A program made the position numbers and the translations under genes. From assembly GCA_016743945.1 (NCBI GenBank), contig JADGFI010000017.1, forward strand, positions 1-64,000: a DNA stretch of 64,000 nt. The letters are read 5' to 3'. This DNA comes from Desulfobacteraceae bacterium. GTDB lineage: Bacteria; Desulfobacterota; Desulfobacteria; Desulfobacterales; Desulfobacteraceae. Below the pieces are notes generated by a model that ran no database searches, had not been told where the DNA came from, and was given only the letters and a program-made list of their open reading frames with translations. This document shows positions 35,790 to 44,904 of the stretch, piece after piece (the first letter of the stretch is position 1; every line of letters starts with the position of its first letter).

Positions 35790-36824
35790 ATGAAAAAATC
35801 GTTGCCGACCTATTTTCCAGAATTGAATTATCATAAACTGCCCTATATTGCAATCCGCTGGGAAACGGTTAAAACTGCTTTGCTGATAGGCCTTTTTGAT
35901 CATATGGCAAGATTGCAAAGTGCTTCTGATATTGCTGCGCGGGTTGAGTGTGACTCAAAAAATACCGAATACCTGCTTAACGCATTGACTGCACTGGGGT
36001 ATTTGTATAAGAAAGACGGCCGTTTTTGCAACACTGAGCAGACAGAGTATTTTCTTACCAGCCGGGGAGATACCGGTCTGGCAGAGTCCCTGCTGGCCTT
36101 TGATCAGTGGAACGAACCAGCTCTAAACGGTGGGATGCTTAAGTTGGTCAAGGAGGGTGCTCCTTTCAGCCAGGATATGGTATCTGAACAGGTGTGGGCG
36201 GACTCTGCCCGCAAATCAATTAACAGCAGCCGTTGCGGCAGGGCCCAGGGAATCGCCCGGTTGCTTTCCGTGTTTCCCGATTTTGATCAATGGCAAAAAG
36301 TTCTTGATATGGGTGCCGGTCCGGGCCTGATAGGGATTGCCGTTGCTGCTGCACATCCTAGGTTGGAGTGCTGTTTGTTTGATCGTCCGGTGGTGATTGA
36401 TGTGGCAAAGGAGGTGATCAAAGAATACGGTATGGAAGATCGGGTGAAAACCATAAGCGGTGATTATTCTGTCGATCCGTTGGGAGAGGGGTATGATGCC
36501 ATTATCGCCAGTTATACCTTAAATTTTTATAATGAAGATAAAAAATTGGCCCCAATTATGAAAAAGTGCTTTGATGCATTAAATCCTGGTGGCAACTTAA
36601 TTATTTTTTCCGATGGTTTGAGTGCGGAAAAAACCGAACCGGATGATATGGTTATCAGCTGGCTGCCCACCGCTTTGATGGGGCAGGATTTTTCCTTTGA
36701 AGAAGATGTTTTGCCCCGGGCCATGCTTGCGGCCGGCTTTGTCTCGGTGCGTACCAAAACGCTTACTGACCCGCTTATTGCATCTTTTGGGGTGACGGAA
36801 TTTCATGTTGGGCGGAAGCTTTAA
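35790..36824 (+). CDS. SAM-dependent O-methyltransferase (family 2 type)
   Basis: 344 residues. The N-terminal ~100 form the winged-helix dimerisation domain ('ALLIGLFDHMA', 'NTEYLLNALTALGYLYKKDG'). 'VLDMGAGPGLIGIAVAAAHP' is the SAM loop and 'CLFDRPVVIDVAKE' the acidic segment, matching plant/bacterial small-molecule O-methyltransferases (PF00891) and bacteriochlorophyll C-20 type enzymes. AGAAAGGA precedes the ATG. Lies 88 bases after the TBDR in the same direction. It probably methylates a small molecule; the target is unknown. Confidence 0.83.
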   Translation: MKKSLPTYFPELNYHKLPYIAIRWETVKTALLIGLFDHMARLQSASDIAARVECDSKNTEYLLNALTALGYLYKKDGRFCNTEQTEYFLTSRGDTGLAESLLAFDQWNEPALNGGMLKLVKEGAPFSQDMVSEQVWADSARKSINSSRCGRAQGIARLLSVFPDFDQWQKVLDMGAGPGLIGIAVAAAHPRLECCLFDRPVVIDVAKEVIKEYGMEDRVKTISGDYSVDPLGEGYDAIIASYTLNFYNEDKKLAPIMKKCFDALNPGGNLIIFSDGLSAEKTEPDDMVISWLPTALMGQDFSFEEDVLPRAMLAAGFVSVRTKTLTDPLIASFGVTEFHVGRKL

Positions 36825-36849
36825 AATACAAATATATTCTCATTTATGC

Positions 36850-36878
36850 TTGACTTATATTTTCTCGCTGATTATAAG
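36850..36878 (+). promoter_or_regulatory. Sigma-70-type promoter of the riboswitch operon
   Basis: TTGACT (36850-36855), 17-base spacer, TATAAG (36873-36878). It places transcription start near 36885, just before the conserved riboswitch core. Confidence 0.65.
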
Positions 36879-36884
36879 CTTAAG

Positions 36885-37056
36885 CACTTTGTTCTGGTGC
36901 TTAAGATTAAAAGCATAATAGGGAATCCCGTGAAAATCGGGAACGGGCCCGCCGCTGTAACCGGGGACGAATGCCGCAAAAAATCCACTGCCCGAATTAT
37001 TTCGGGTGGGAAGGGGCGGTTTTAGGACGAACCGGAAGTCAGAAGACCTGCCTGAA
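36885..37056 (+). ncRNA. Cobalamin riboswitch
   Basis: Conserved blocks appear in order: GGTGC (36896), AGGGAATCCCGTGAAAATCG, GGCCCGCCGCTGTAACCGGG with the invariant 'GCCGCTGTAA', CCACTGCCC...GGGTGGGAAGG, and 'GAACCGGAAGTCAGAAGACC'. This is the adenosylcobalamin-class aptamer. A terminator follows ~65 bases later, so ligand-bound RNA should stop transcription. The genes below it are an AraC regulator and an SBP-FecCD-FecE importer, suggesting corrinoid control of uptake. Confidence 0.95.
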
Positions 37057-37120
37057 CAAAATGGTTTATTTCTCGTGGACAGAGAAAGCCATACTATTAT
37101 TTTGAGAGATGAAAACGGAT

Positions 37121-37159
37121 ATCCTCAACCCATTTTATATTGGTTGAGGATTTTTTTTT
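37121..37159 (+). terminator. Rho-independent terminator of the riboswitch expression platform
   Basis: ATCCTCAACC pairs perfectly with GGTTGAGGAT around an 11-base loop, followed by nine T. It lies between the aptamer and the AraC start. A competing antiterminator was not worked out. Confidence 0.9.
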
Positions 37160-37234
37160 CGAAATTAATACCGTGGCCCAAATAAAACCCAGGATTATAG
37201 TAAACTTTGAATCCTGGGTTTCAACCAATCGGTT

Positions 37235-38230
37235 ATGACACTTGGTTCATGCCGGTGCAGGCAGCACAAAATGAAAAAAATATTATGGGGACCACCTACT
37301 CAGAAGAATAGTAAAGACAAAGGCCTTATTACCATTCCTCCATCCATTGGTAGGGGGAATATTGAAACTATTAATTTGAATTACGGTATTCGATTGGTCA
37401 TTGCGGATTACAGCCTTAACCAGCCGACTATTTTGGAATCCGGTGTACCTGGTAATTCTTTTGGATTCGGCTTCTGCCTTTCGGGGGATATTGTGTCATA
37501 TCCGCCATGTTTTAAGGAACCTTTTTTTATAAAAAAAGGGCAAAGCGGTTTTTTTTCTTTCCTGGATACGCTGGGTTACACTGAAATAATAGGTCTTGAG
37601 AGAGTGATCAGAATATCAATTTTGATGGACCTGGATCAGATGTCCACTTTTGTAACGGAACATCCGGATCAATTTATGAGCGTATTGATCAACGCAAGTG
37701 ATACCTCTTTTCGGTTTATAGATACGATTTCTCAGCCCATGTGGGCCACCCTTGACAAAATATTGCATTGTCCTTATCACGGGTTGACCCGTAAATTTTT
37801 TATCGAAGGCAAAGTCATGGAGCTGGTAGCCTATAAGATGGAACAGCTGGAAACAAAAAACCGGCAAAACCCTAAAAAATTGGTTTTAGCGCCCAGTGAC
37901 GCTGATCGCGTTTGTCATGCCGCCCGATTGCTAACCCATGATTTAGAAAATGCACCGGGTTTGACAGAACTTGCCCGTTCCGTGGGGATATGTCGCAGCA
38001 AATTGCACTGTTGTTTTTGTAAGTTTTATGGCGTTACTCCTTTTGATTATCTGCGTAACCACCGCCTTGAGACCGCCAGATGCCTTCTGAATAAAGGCGA
38101 CATGAACGTTACTGAAACAGCTTATAAGGTTGGCTACAGCAGCCTCAGCCATTTTTCCAAAGTATTTAAACACTATTTTGGCTACCCGCCCGGTAAATGT
38201 TTTAAAAAATGCCGTTTCCGTATCAAATAG
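37235..38230 (+). CDS. AraC-family (PchR/YbtA-like) regulator under cobalamin riboswitch control
   Basis: 331 residues from 37235; an internal ATG at 37271 (320 residues) is equally possible, neither having a strong ribosome site. Sensor motif 'LHCPYHGLTRKFFIEGKVMEL'; HTH units 'GLTELARSVGICRSKLHCCF' and 'NVTETAYKVGYSSLSHFSKV'. The terminator of a cobalamin riboswitch lies 75 bases upstream. The conserved block at 38231-38294 starts one base after its stop codon and probably binds it to drive the SBP operon. A close relative is the fossil at 31880-32250. Confidence 0.9.
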   Translation: MTLGSCRCRQHKMKKILWGPPTQKNSKDKGLITIPPSIGRGNIETINLNYGIRLVIADYSLNQPTILESGVPGNSFGFGFCLSGDIVSYPPCFKEPFFIKKGQSGFFSFLDTLGYTEIIGLERVIRISILMDLDQMSTFVTEHPDQFMSVLINASDTSFRFIDTISQPMWATLDKILHCPYHGLTRKFFIEGKVMELVAYKMEQLETKNRQNPKKLVLAPSDADRVCHAARLLTHDLENAPGLTELARSVGICRSKLHCCFCKFYGVTPFDYLRNHRLETARCLLNKGDMNVTETAYKVGYSSLSHFSKVFKHYFGYPPGKCFKKCRFRIK

Positions 38231-38294
38231 ACGATTCCGCTAAAAAAATAAACAAAACCGTTATCGCAGTCCCAAGATTTGTGTTCTATTCTTT
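38231..38294 (+). promoter_or_regulatory. Conserved 64-base regulatory block, copy 2
   Basis: ACGATTCCGCTAAAAAAATA begins the block, which matches 32580-32643 at most positions including CGTTATCG and TATTCTTT. It sits between the AraC gene and the SBP gene. Likely the AraC-responsive promoter of the importer operon, separate from riboswitch read-through. Confidence 0.65.
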
Positions 38295-38410
38295 GGCAAT
38301 TAATTAAAGTCGCAGTACTTAAGGAGAAAGAAATTCAATTATAGCGCAATGTTTTTAGAAAGAAAAAGAGGACGGTTGGAGTAATTCTCTCGTGGATAAA
38401 AGAGGAGTGT

Positions 38411-39526
38411 ATGCTTAGAGAAAACAATATATTAAAATTATACGGTCTATTTTTACTGTTTTTTATTTTTTTTGTTCCAGGCAATGCCATAGGAAAACAA
38501 AATGAAATTACAATAAATGATGCCATGGGGAGGGAGGTATCAATTAAACAGCCGGTTAATCGTATAGCTTTTAGCGGCACTTGTATTGCTGAAGCGCTTA
38601 AGATAATCGGTGTCTGGAACAAAGTGGTGGGAAGGGGGTATATGATTCTACCGGATAAACAATTGTATCCGGATATAGAAAATTTACCTGTTATTGCCAT
38701 GGAACCCGGCCCCTACAGCATTAATTGCGAGAAATTATTAGAACTTGATGTGGACCTTTTAATTACAGTTAATGTTCCGTTTGCAGGGTTTAAGGGGATG
38801 AATGATAAAATCAAATCCCGTACCAAAGTGATTGCCCTAGACATGTTTCAACCGGATACGGTAAAAAAAAATTTTGAAATTCTGGGTAAAATATTCAATG
38901 AAGAAAAGAGATCTCTGGCTTATCTTAACTGGTCTGAAAATGTGATGAACAAAATTGTTAATAAAACCTCCAAGCTTGCTTTGGCGCAAAGGAAAAAATA
39001 TTTTTTTAAATGGAGTTCCGGCAGTTTTGACGAAATTTACAGCATGTCAGATAAATTTCCGGGTATGACCCGGTTAAATGAAATCCTTGGCGGGATAAAT
39101 ATTGCAGCAAATTTAAACAGAGCCTGGGGTGGGACAGTTGATCCTGAATGGCTGATGCAACAAGATATTGATATCATCATATGCCAGGATAAAATACTCA
39201 ATGGTTATGGTATAGGCGTTGATAATAACGAGGTTATCAGGTCTTATAGAAAAAAAGCTATGGGGCTTCCCGTCTTTGCATCCAGCAAAGCCGTAAAAAA
39301 CAACAAGGTTTACATGATAAGCCCTCAATTTTTGTATTCTCCTGGTTTTGTAATCTATTTTGCATATCTGGCCAAATGGTTTCATCCGGATCTTTTCCAT
39401 GATTTTAATCCTGAATTTATACATCAGGAATATTTAACCCGTTTTATGGAACTTGATTACAATATGAAGAAGCATGGCGTATTTGTTTATCCTTATTCCA
39501 CAGATGCAACAAGGTTTTATAAATGA
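38411..39526 (+). CDS. Periplasmic substrate-binding protein (FecB/BtuF type)
   Basis: 371 residues; signal peptide to about 'PGNAIGKQN'. 'EITINDAMGREVSIKQPVNRIAF' and 'LLELDVDLLITVNVPF' identify PF01497. Closely similar to the 21280 SBP throughout, differing mainly in a one-residue gap ('MEPGPYSIN' against 'MEPPGPYNIN'). The gene overlaps the permease start (ATGA) and completes a full importer. Together with the riboswitch this favours a corrinoid, though a siderophore remains possible. Confidence 0.9.
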   Translation: MLRENNILKLYGLFLLFFIFFVPGNAIGKQNEITINDAMGREVSIKQPVNRIAFSGTCIAEALKIIGVWNKVVGRGYMILPDKQLYPDIENLPVIAMEPGPYSINCEKLLELDVDLLITVNVPFAGFKGMNDKIKSRTKVIALDMFQPDTVKKNFEILGKIFNEEKRSLAYLNWSENVMNKIVNKTSKLALAQRKKYFFKWSSGSFDEIYSMSDKFPGMTRLNEILGGINIAANLNRAWGGTVDPEWLMQQDIDIIICQDKILNGYGIGVDNNEVIRSYRKKAMGLPVFASSKAVKNNKVYMISPQFLYSPGFVIYFAYLAKWFHPDLFHDFNPEFIHQEYLTRFMELDYNMKKHGVFVYPYSTDATRFYK

Positions 39527-40602
39527 GCGATTTATCGATAATCCAGCAAAAACGCATTGATTTAAGACAATCCTATTTAAAACACAAAGGCAGGAAACAA
39601 TTGTTTGTTGGTATTCTAATTCCAGCGGTGTTGATTCTTGTGGGATTTGCTGTGTCAACCGGCTCTGCAAGTATTTCATTTGCAGATGTTTTTGCAGTTA
39701 TTCTAAAAAAAAATCTCCCTGGATTAAATCTTGAGACCGTCCATGCTGATGTCATTATCTGGCAGCTCAGGCTACCCAGAATAATAATGGGTGTTATGAC
39801 AGGTATGGTCCTGGGTTCTTCCGGGGCAGTTATGCAGGTTGTCCTTAAAAATCCTTTGGCGGATCCCTATATGCTGGGAATCGCTTCTGCGGCAAGTTTC
39901 GGGGCATCCCTGGCAATTATTTTCGGCATAGGTTTCTGGAGTGGACCCTATTTGGTTATTGGAAATGCTTTTTTCTTTTCCCTGTTATCTTCTTGTTTAA
40001 TACTTGGTTTATCGGGAAAAAAGGAGGCATCCCCTGAATCCATGGTTCTTACGGGCCTTGCACTCCTTTTCTTTTTCCAGGCCATGACAACGATTGTTCA
40101 ATATTTTGGAGATGCAGATGCGGTTAAAGCGGCTGTTTTCTGGACAGTTGGAAATCTGGGAAAGGCTGACTGGAACAACATTTCAATATTGTTCCCATTG
40201 GTTGTGGGGGGCTTACTGCTCCTTTTCTGGAGATCCAATGACCTGAATATAATGAATGCAGGGGATGCCACAGCTAAAAGCCTGGGGGTCAATGTCGGAT
40301 TTACCAGAATTTTTAATATGATTATCTGTTCATTGCTGGTTGCTGGTGTGGTGAGTTTTACAGGAACCATCGGTTTTGTCGGCCTTGTTGCTCCCCATGT
40401 TGTCAGAATGATTATTGGTTGCGATAACAAATTTCTTGTACCTGCTTCAGGACTTGTAGGCTCTGCTCTTTTGATTCTTGCCGACACTGTAGCACGTACC
40501 GTCATGTCTCCGATAATCCTTCCAGTGGGTGCTATTACCGCTTTTCTAGGAGTCCCTTTGTTTGTTTATTTGATCATCAAAAAGAATGGAACAAACCAAT
40601 GA
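39523..40602 (+). CDS. FecCD/BtuC-type ABC permease
   Basis: 359 residues with about ten membrane helices. 'WQLRLPRIIMGVMTGMVLGSSG' and 'NPLADPYMLGIASAASFGASLAI' are signatures of the FecCD/BtuC family, and 'GFVGLVAPHVVRMIIG' the later conserved loop that contacts the ATPase. The N-terminal ~30 cytoplasmic residues are longer than usual and charged. Overlaps both neighbours by four bases. Its damaged duplicate is at 22389-22776. Confidence 0.93.
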   Translation: MSDLSIIQQKRIDLRQSYLKHKGRKQLFVGILIPAVLILVGFAVSTGSASISFADVFAVILKKNLPGLNLETVHADVIIWQLRLPRIIMGVMTGMVLGSSGAVMQVVLKNPLADPYMLGIASAASFGASLAIIFGIGFWSGPYLVIGNAFFFSLLSSCLILGLSGKKEASPESMVLTGLALLFFFQAMTTIVQYFGDADAVKAAVFWTVGNLGKADWNNISILFPLVVGGLLLLFWRSNDLNIMNAGDATAKSLGVNVGFTRIFNMIICSLLVAGVVSFTGTIGFVGLVAPHVVRMIIGCDNKFLVPASGLVGSALLILADTVARTVMSPIILPVGAITAFLGVPLFVYLIIKKNGTNQ

Positions 40603-41411
40603 GAATAGATATCCGTAATTTTTATTTTTCCTATCCCGGCAGAAAAGTTCTCCACGATATAAACCTAATCATAGAGGATTCTGAAATTGTTTGCGTCGTC
40701 GGACCCAACGGCAGTGGCAAGAGTACAATTGTAAAATGCATTGAGTCCCTTCTTGTTCCTGATAGTGGACAGATACTTCTGGATGGCAAAGAATCCAGGA
40801 ATATGAAAAGAATTGATATGGCTAAAAAGATAGGCTATGTCCCCCAAAGCTCTAATCTTACCTTTTCCGCAACAGTTTTTGATATTGTTTTAATGGGGAG
40901 AAGACCTCACGCTTCATGGCAAAGCAGTATGATAGATATTGATATTGTAATTGATATACTTCTTTTATTGGAGTTAGAAGACATTGCCTTAAGGCAGTTT
41001 AATCGTCTTTCCGGCGGGCAGCAGCAACGTGTTTTGATAGCAAGGGCCATGGCTCAGCACCCCGAATTATTACTTTTGGATGAACCGACTTCAGCCCTTG
41101 ATATAGCCTACCAATTGGACATAATGAATATTATAACTAATTTTGTGACAAAAAAAAACATGTCGGTGGTTATGGTTGTCCATGATTTGAATCTAGCCGC
41201 AAGATATGCCGACTCAATCATCATGCTGAAAGACGGCCGGATACATGCCCGGGGCAAACCTGAGGATGTCTTCACAGAGGCGAACCTGTCAGCCGTCTAT
41301 GATGTTGAGGCTGTGATTGGAACCCAAAAGGAAAAAGTTACAATCATTCCCGTTGCAAGGAACAAGGGAAAGGAAAAAAAATATGAAAGAGAGCGTGCTC
41401 CGACTTTTTAA
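40599..41411 (+). CDS. FecE/BtuD-type ABC ATPase
   Basis: 270 residues. Walker A GPNGSGKST (35-43), signature 'LSGGQQQR', Walker B 'LLLLDEPTSALD', switch His in 'VVMVVHDLNLAARYADS'. It powers the permease above. The C-terminal 'KEKKYERERAPTF' tail overlaps the start of the next ABC gene by 29 bases, tying the two transport systems into one transcript. Confidence 0.94.
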   Translation: MRIDIRNFYFSYPGRKVLHDINLIIEDSEIVCVVGPNGSGKSTIVKCIESLLVPDSGQILLDGKESRNMKRIDMAKKIGYVPQSSNLTFSATVFDIVLMGRRPHASWQSSMIDIDIVIDILLLLELEDIALRQFNRLSGGQQQRVLIARAMAQHPELLLLDEPTSALDIAYQLDIMNIITNFVTKKNMSVVMVVHDLNLAARYADSIIMLKDGRIHARGKPEDVFTEANLSAVYDVEAVIGTQKEKVTIIPVARNKGKEKKYERERAPTF

Positions 41412-43140
41412 TATGGCCGGCGATTTTAAGGGAAAAATGATTTCTTCGGTATTGTTGGCCATATTAAGTGTGGCGCTGGGCATAATTCCCTTTTTTATTA
41501 TGCATCGAATCGTCGTTGATGTTATGGCTGGAACGACTGATTTTAAGCATATCGGCTTATTGGCGGTAACGGCTGGAATTTGTTTGATGATGAAAGTGCT
41601 AACATTCTTCAGGTCAACTGTTCTATCGCATCGGGTGGCGTACAGAATTTTATTTAATATAAGAATGTCCCTTGCAAAAAAGTTTGTGGATTTGCCCCTG
41701 GGTTTTGTTAATAAAAACGCCTCGGGAGCATTGAAGAAAATAATGGTGGATGATGTTGAGAAGCTGGAACTATTTTTAGCACATAATATTCCGGAGACTC
41801 TGTCCAGTTTGATTGTCCCGGTATTCATAATTGCATATATGTTTTTTCTGGATTGGCGAATGGCATTGGTATTATTGTCTACAATTCCAGTGTCTTGTGT
41901 TGCATTTTTACTTATGATGAAAGATTCCAAAGTAAAAATGCAGGAGTTCAATGACGCAACCGAGCATGTGAACGGGACCATTGTGGAATATGTTAAGGGA
42001 ATGGCGGTAATAAAAGCGTTTAACCAAACAACAACTTCTTTTGAAAAATACAATAACGCCTTAACCGGATATCTTAATTATGTATTGGAATGGTTTAAAT
42101 ACTGCTGGCCCTATATGTCTGCATATTTTGTTTTGATTACCGCTGGAATTGTTGTTGTTTTACCTGTGGGAGCATACTTTTATGTAAATGGTTCCTTGAA
42201 TATAGCGACATACATTCTTTTTATGCTGATAGCGCTCGGCTTTTCAAAACCTTTTTTGAAACTTGCGGAATTTACTGATTCCATAGCCATGATAACCTTG
42301 TCAGAACAAAATATTAATAACATTTTAAAAGAGAAAGAATTACATCAGACTGACTTGAATCTGACTCCGATAACATATGATATGAAATTTTCGGATATAA
42401 GATTTGCCTACAATGAAAAAGAGGTCTTACATAAAATATCACTTACGGCGAAACAGGGGGATACAACAGCATTGGTGGGGCCTTCAGGCTCAGGAAAATC
42501 GACTATTGCCAAGCTGATTGCCAGATTTTGGGATGTAAATTCCGGGAAAATTACCATTGGCGGCATTGATATTAAAGATATCAAGACAGAATCGTTGATG
42601 AATATAGTGAGTTTTGTATTTCAGGATGTGTTTTTATTTAATGATACCATAATGGAAAATATCAGGATCGGAAAACAGGGAGCAAGAGATGACGAGGTTA
42701 TACAGGCGGCAAAAAAAGCCATGTGTCATGATTTTATACTAAAAACCGAAAGAGGCTATGAGACAAGGGTCGGAACGGACGGAAACAAATTATCCGGCGG
42801 GGAGAGGCAGCGTATCTCAATCGCCCGGGCATTTCTTCGTGACACTCCCATAATTATATTGGATGAAGCAACCTCCTTTACCGACCCTGAAAACGAAGAT
42901 AAAATTCAGGAGTCGATTAATAATTTGACCCAAAATAAAACATTGATTGTCATTGCCCACAGATTGTCCACCATAATGCATTCCGAAAAAATAATAGTAA
43001 TGGATGAAGGGAATATCGCAGGAGACGGAACCCATGATGAATTGTTGGGCAGTTCTCCTTTATACAAAGATATGTGGAATGCCCACATTGATGCCATGGA
43101 TTGGGAATTTGATATAGAGGGAAGCCGAGAAAATGATTAA
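41383..43140 (+). CDS. ABC half-transporter, YbtP/IrtA-like
   Basis: 585 residues from ATG 41383 (AAGGA upstream; an earlier start at 41317 would lie deep in the ATPase gene). Six-helix type IV exporter-fold domain (~1-330) then the nucleotide-binding domain: 'ALVGPSGSGKST', 'LSGGERQRISIARA', 'IIILDEATSFTDPENE', 'IVIAHRLST'. YbtPQ and IrtAB share this architecture yet import siderophores. The position after SBP-FecCD-FecE and before an AraC gene and TBDR supports an uptake role. Pairs with the next gene. Confidence 0.88.
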   Translation: MKESVLRLFNMAGDFKGKMISSVLLAILSVALGIIPFFIMHRIVVDVMAGTTDFKHIGLLAVTAGICLMMKVLTFFRSTVLSHRVAYRILFNIRMSLAKKFVDLPLGFVNKNASGALKKIMVDDVEKLELFLAHNIPETLSSLIVPVFIIAYMFFLDWRMALVLLSTIPVSCVAFLLMMKDSKVKMQEFNDATEHVNGTIVEYVKGMAVIKAFNQTTTSFEKYNNALTGYLNYVLEWFKYCWPYMSAYFVLITAGIVVVLPVGAYFYVNGSLNIATYILFMLIALGFSKPFLKLAEFTDSIAMITLSEQNINNILKEKELHQTDLNLTPITYDMKFSDIRFAYNEKEVLHKISLTAKQGDTTALVGPSGSGKSTIAKLIARFWDVNSGKITIGGIDIKDIKTESLMNIVSFVFQDVFLFNDTIMENIRIGKQGARDDEVIQAAKKAMCHDFILKTERGYETRVGTDGNKLSGGERQRISIARAFLRDTPIIILDEATSFTDPENEDKIQESINNLTQNKTLIVIAHRLSTIMHSEKIIVMDEGNIAGDGTHDELLGSSPLYKDMWNAHIDAMDWEFDIEGSREND

Positions 43141-44893
43141 AATCATAAAAAGAATTTTTGGTTTGGCGGGAAAATATAAAAAAAAATTGTATTGGGCTTT
43201 TTTGTTTGGTTTTCTGGAAAATATTTGTGCCAATATCCCGGTGATTGTCATTTTACTTACATTAAATGATATTACGACCGGACAATTTTTCATGTCGAAT
43301 ATGATGAACAGGTTATGGGTAATGGTGGGTGCATTGCTACTTCAGTATCTGTTTAACCTGATTGTTTCTCATTTTCAAAGCGGCACCGGGTTTAAGATCA
43401 TTGGACAGCAGAGGTTTAAAATCGGTGAACAACTGAGAAGAGTTCCGATGGGCTATTTTTCCGATAAAAATGTGGGAAATATTTCTGCCGTAGTAACAAG
43501 CGATTTAACGTTTATAGAGCTATATTCCATGCAGTTTATATCAAAAATTGTAAATGCAATCGCCGGGGCGATAATAATAGCGGTCTTTGTGTGTTTTATT
43601 GATATTCAGATGGCGTTAATCACCCTAACCGCTTATCCCCTTGCATATTTAGTTTACATCAAGATTCAATCTTTATTTAAAGTTTTCGGAGGAATCAGGC
43701 AGGAAGCTCAGGTTGACTTGATATCCGGTGTCCTGGAATATGTCCATGGTTTATCAGTAATTAAAGCATTTAACATGAAAGGCAAAGGATTTAAAAAGTT
43801 TGCTGATTCTGTAAAGCGGTTTGAAACTTCCGCCCTGGAATTTGAAATGATTGCCGTGCCTTGGTTGACCCTATACAATCTATGTTTTCAAATGGGTGCG
43901 GCCCTGATTTTATATTTTGGGCCATATCTCTATTTTGCCGGAGAACTGACTTCAGGAAAATTTTTCATGTTCATGGTAATCGCCTTCAGGATGTATCTGC
44001 CAATAGAGATAATCGGCGTATTAGCAGGGATAATAAGGCTGATGGGTGCATGTTTGGACAGAATTGATGAGATAAAAAACATTCCTCTGCTGGATGAGAA
44101 AGATGTGGACAAACCACCAAACGGATATGACATAGAATTTAAAAATGTATCATTTGCCTATGAACAGAAAGATACAATAAAAAATTTGAGTTTTAACGTA
44201 AAAGAAAAAACAATTACCGCACTTGTCGGACCCTCGGGAAGTGGAAAAACAACGATCACAAATCTGATATCCAGATTCTGGGATGTGCAAAAAGGTGAAA
44301 TCAACCTGGGCGGAACAAACCTGAAAGATATGAAATGCGATTCAATTGTGTCGCATATCAGCATTGTTTTCCAGAATGTTTATCTTTTCAACGACACCAT
44401 CCTGAACAATATTAAATTTGGAAAACCCCAGGCAACAATGGAAGAAGTCATTAAAGCTGCAAAAAAAGCCGAATGCCATGAGTTTATCAAAAAATTTGAT
44501 AACGGTTATGAAACCATGATCGGCGAAGGCGGATCTACGCTATCCGGTGGAGAAAAACAGCGCCTGTCAATAGCACGGGCAATACTGAAAGATGCTCCGA
44601 TCATTATTTTAGATGAGGCAAGCGCAAGCATTGATCCTGAAAATGAGAAAAAAATACAACAGGCAATAAATTCATTGGTAAAAAACAAGACATTAATAGT
44701 GATAGCCCACCGGCTTTCCACCATAAGAAATGCAGACCAGATACTGGTATTGGCAGATGGGAAATTGCAAGAAAGAGGAACCCACGATGAACTGTTGAAG
44801 AACCATGGCCTTTATGCGGATTTCTGGCAAAGGCGGCAAAAAACAAGGGATTGGAGGTTATCAAATAAAAACTTGGTGGCGGCACCAAGTTAG
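43133..44893 (+). CDS. ABC half-transporter, YbtQ/IrtB-like
   Basis: 586 residues, overlapping the previous gene by eight bases. 'ALVGPSGSGKTT', 'LSGGEKQRLSIARA', 'IIILDEASASIDPENE' and 'LIVIAHRLST' are all intact, so both sites of the heterodimer look catalytic. The membrane domain is only distantly like its partner. Ends 12 bases before the next AraC gene; probably co-transcribed with it. Confidence 0.88.
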   Translation: MIKIIKRIFGLAGKYKKKLYWAFLFGFLENICANIPVIVILLTLNDITTGQFFMSNMMNRLWVMVGALLLQYLFNLIVSHFQSGTGFKIIGQQRFKIGEQLRRVPMGYFSDKNVGNISAVVTSDLTFIELYSMQFISKIVNAIAGAIIIAVFVCFIDIQMALITLTAYPLAYLVYIKIQSLFKVFGGIRQEAQVDLISGVLEYVHGLSVIKAFNMKGKGFKKFADSVKRFETSALEFEMIAVPWLTLYNLCFQMGAALILYFGPYLYFAGELTSGKFFMFMVIAFRMYLPIEIIGVLAGIIRLMGACLDRIDEIKNIPLLDEKDVDKPPNGYDIEFKNVSFAYEQKDTIKNLSFNVKEKTITALVGPSGSGKTTITNLISRFWDVQKGEINLGGTNLKDMKCDSIVSHISIVFQNVYLFNDTILNNIKFGKPQATMEEVIKAAKKAECHEFIKKFDNGYETMIGEGGSTLSGGEKQRLSIARAILKDAPIIILDEASASIDPENEKKIQQAINSLVKNKTLIVIAHRLSTIRNADQILVLADGKLQERGTHDELLKNHGLYADFWQRRQKTRDWRLSNKNLVAAPS

Positions 44894-44904
44894 GGACAGG
44901 AAGC

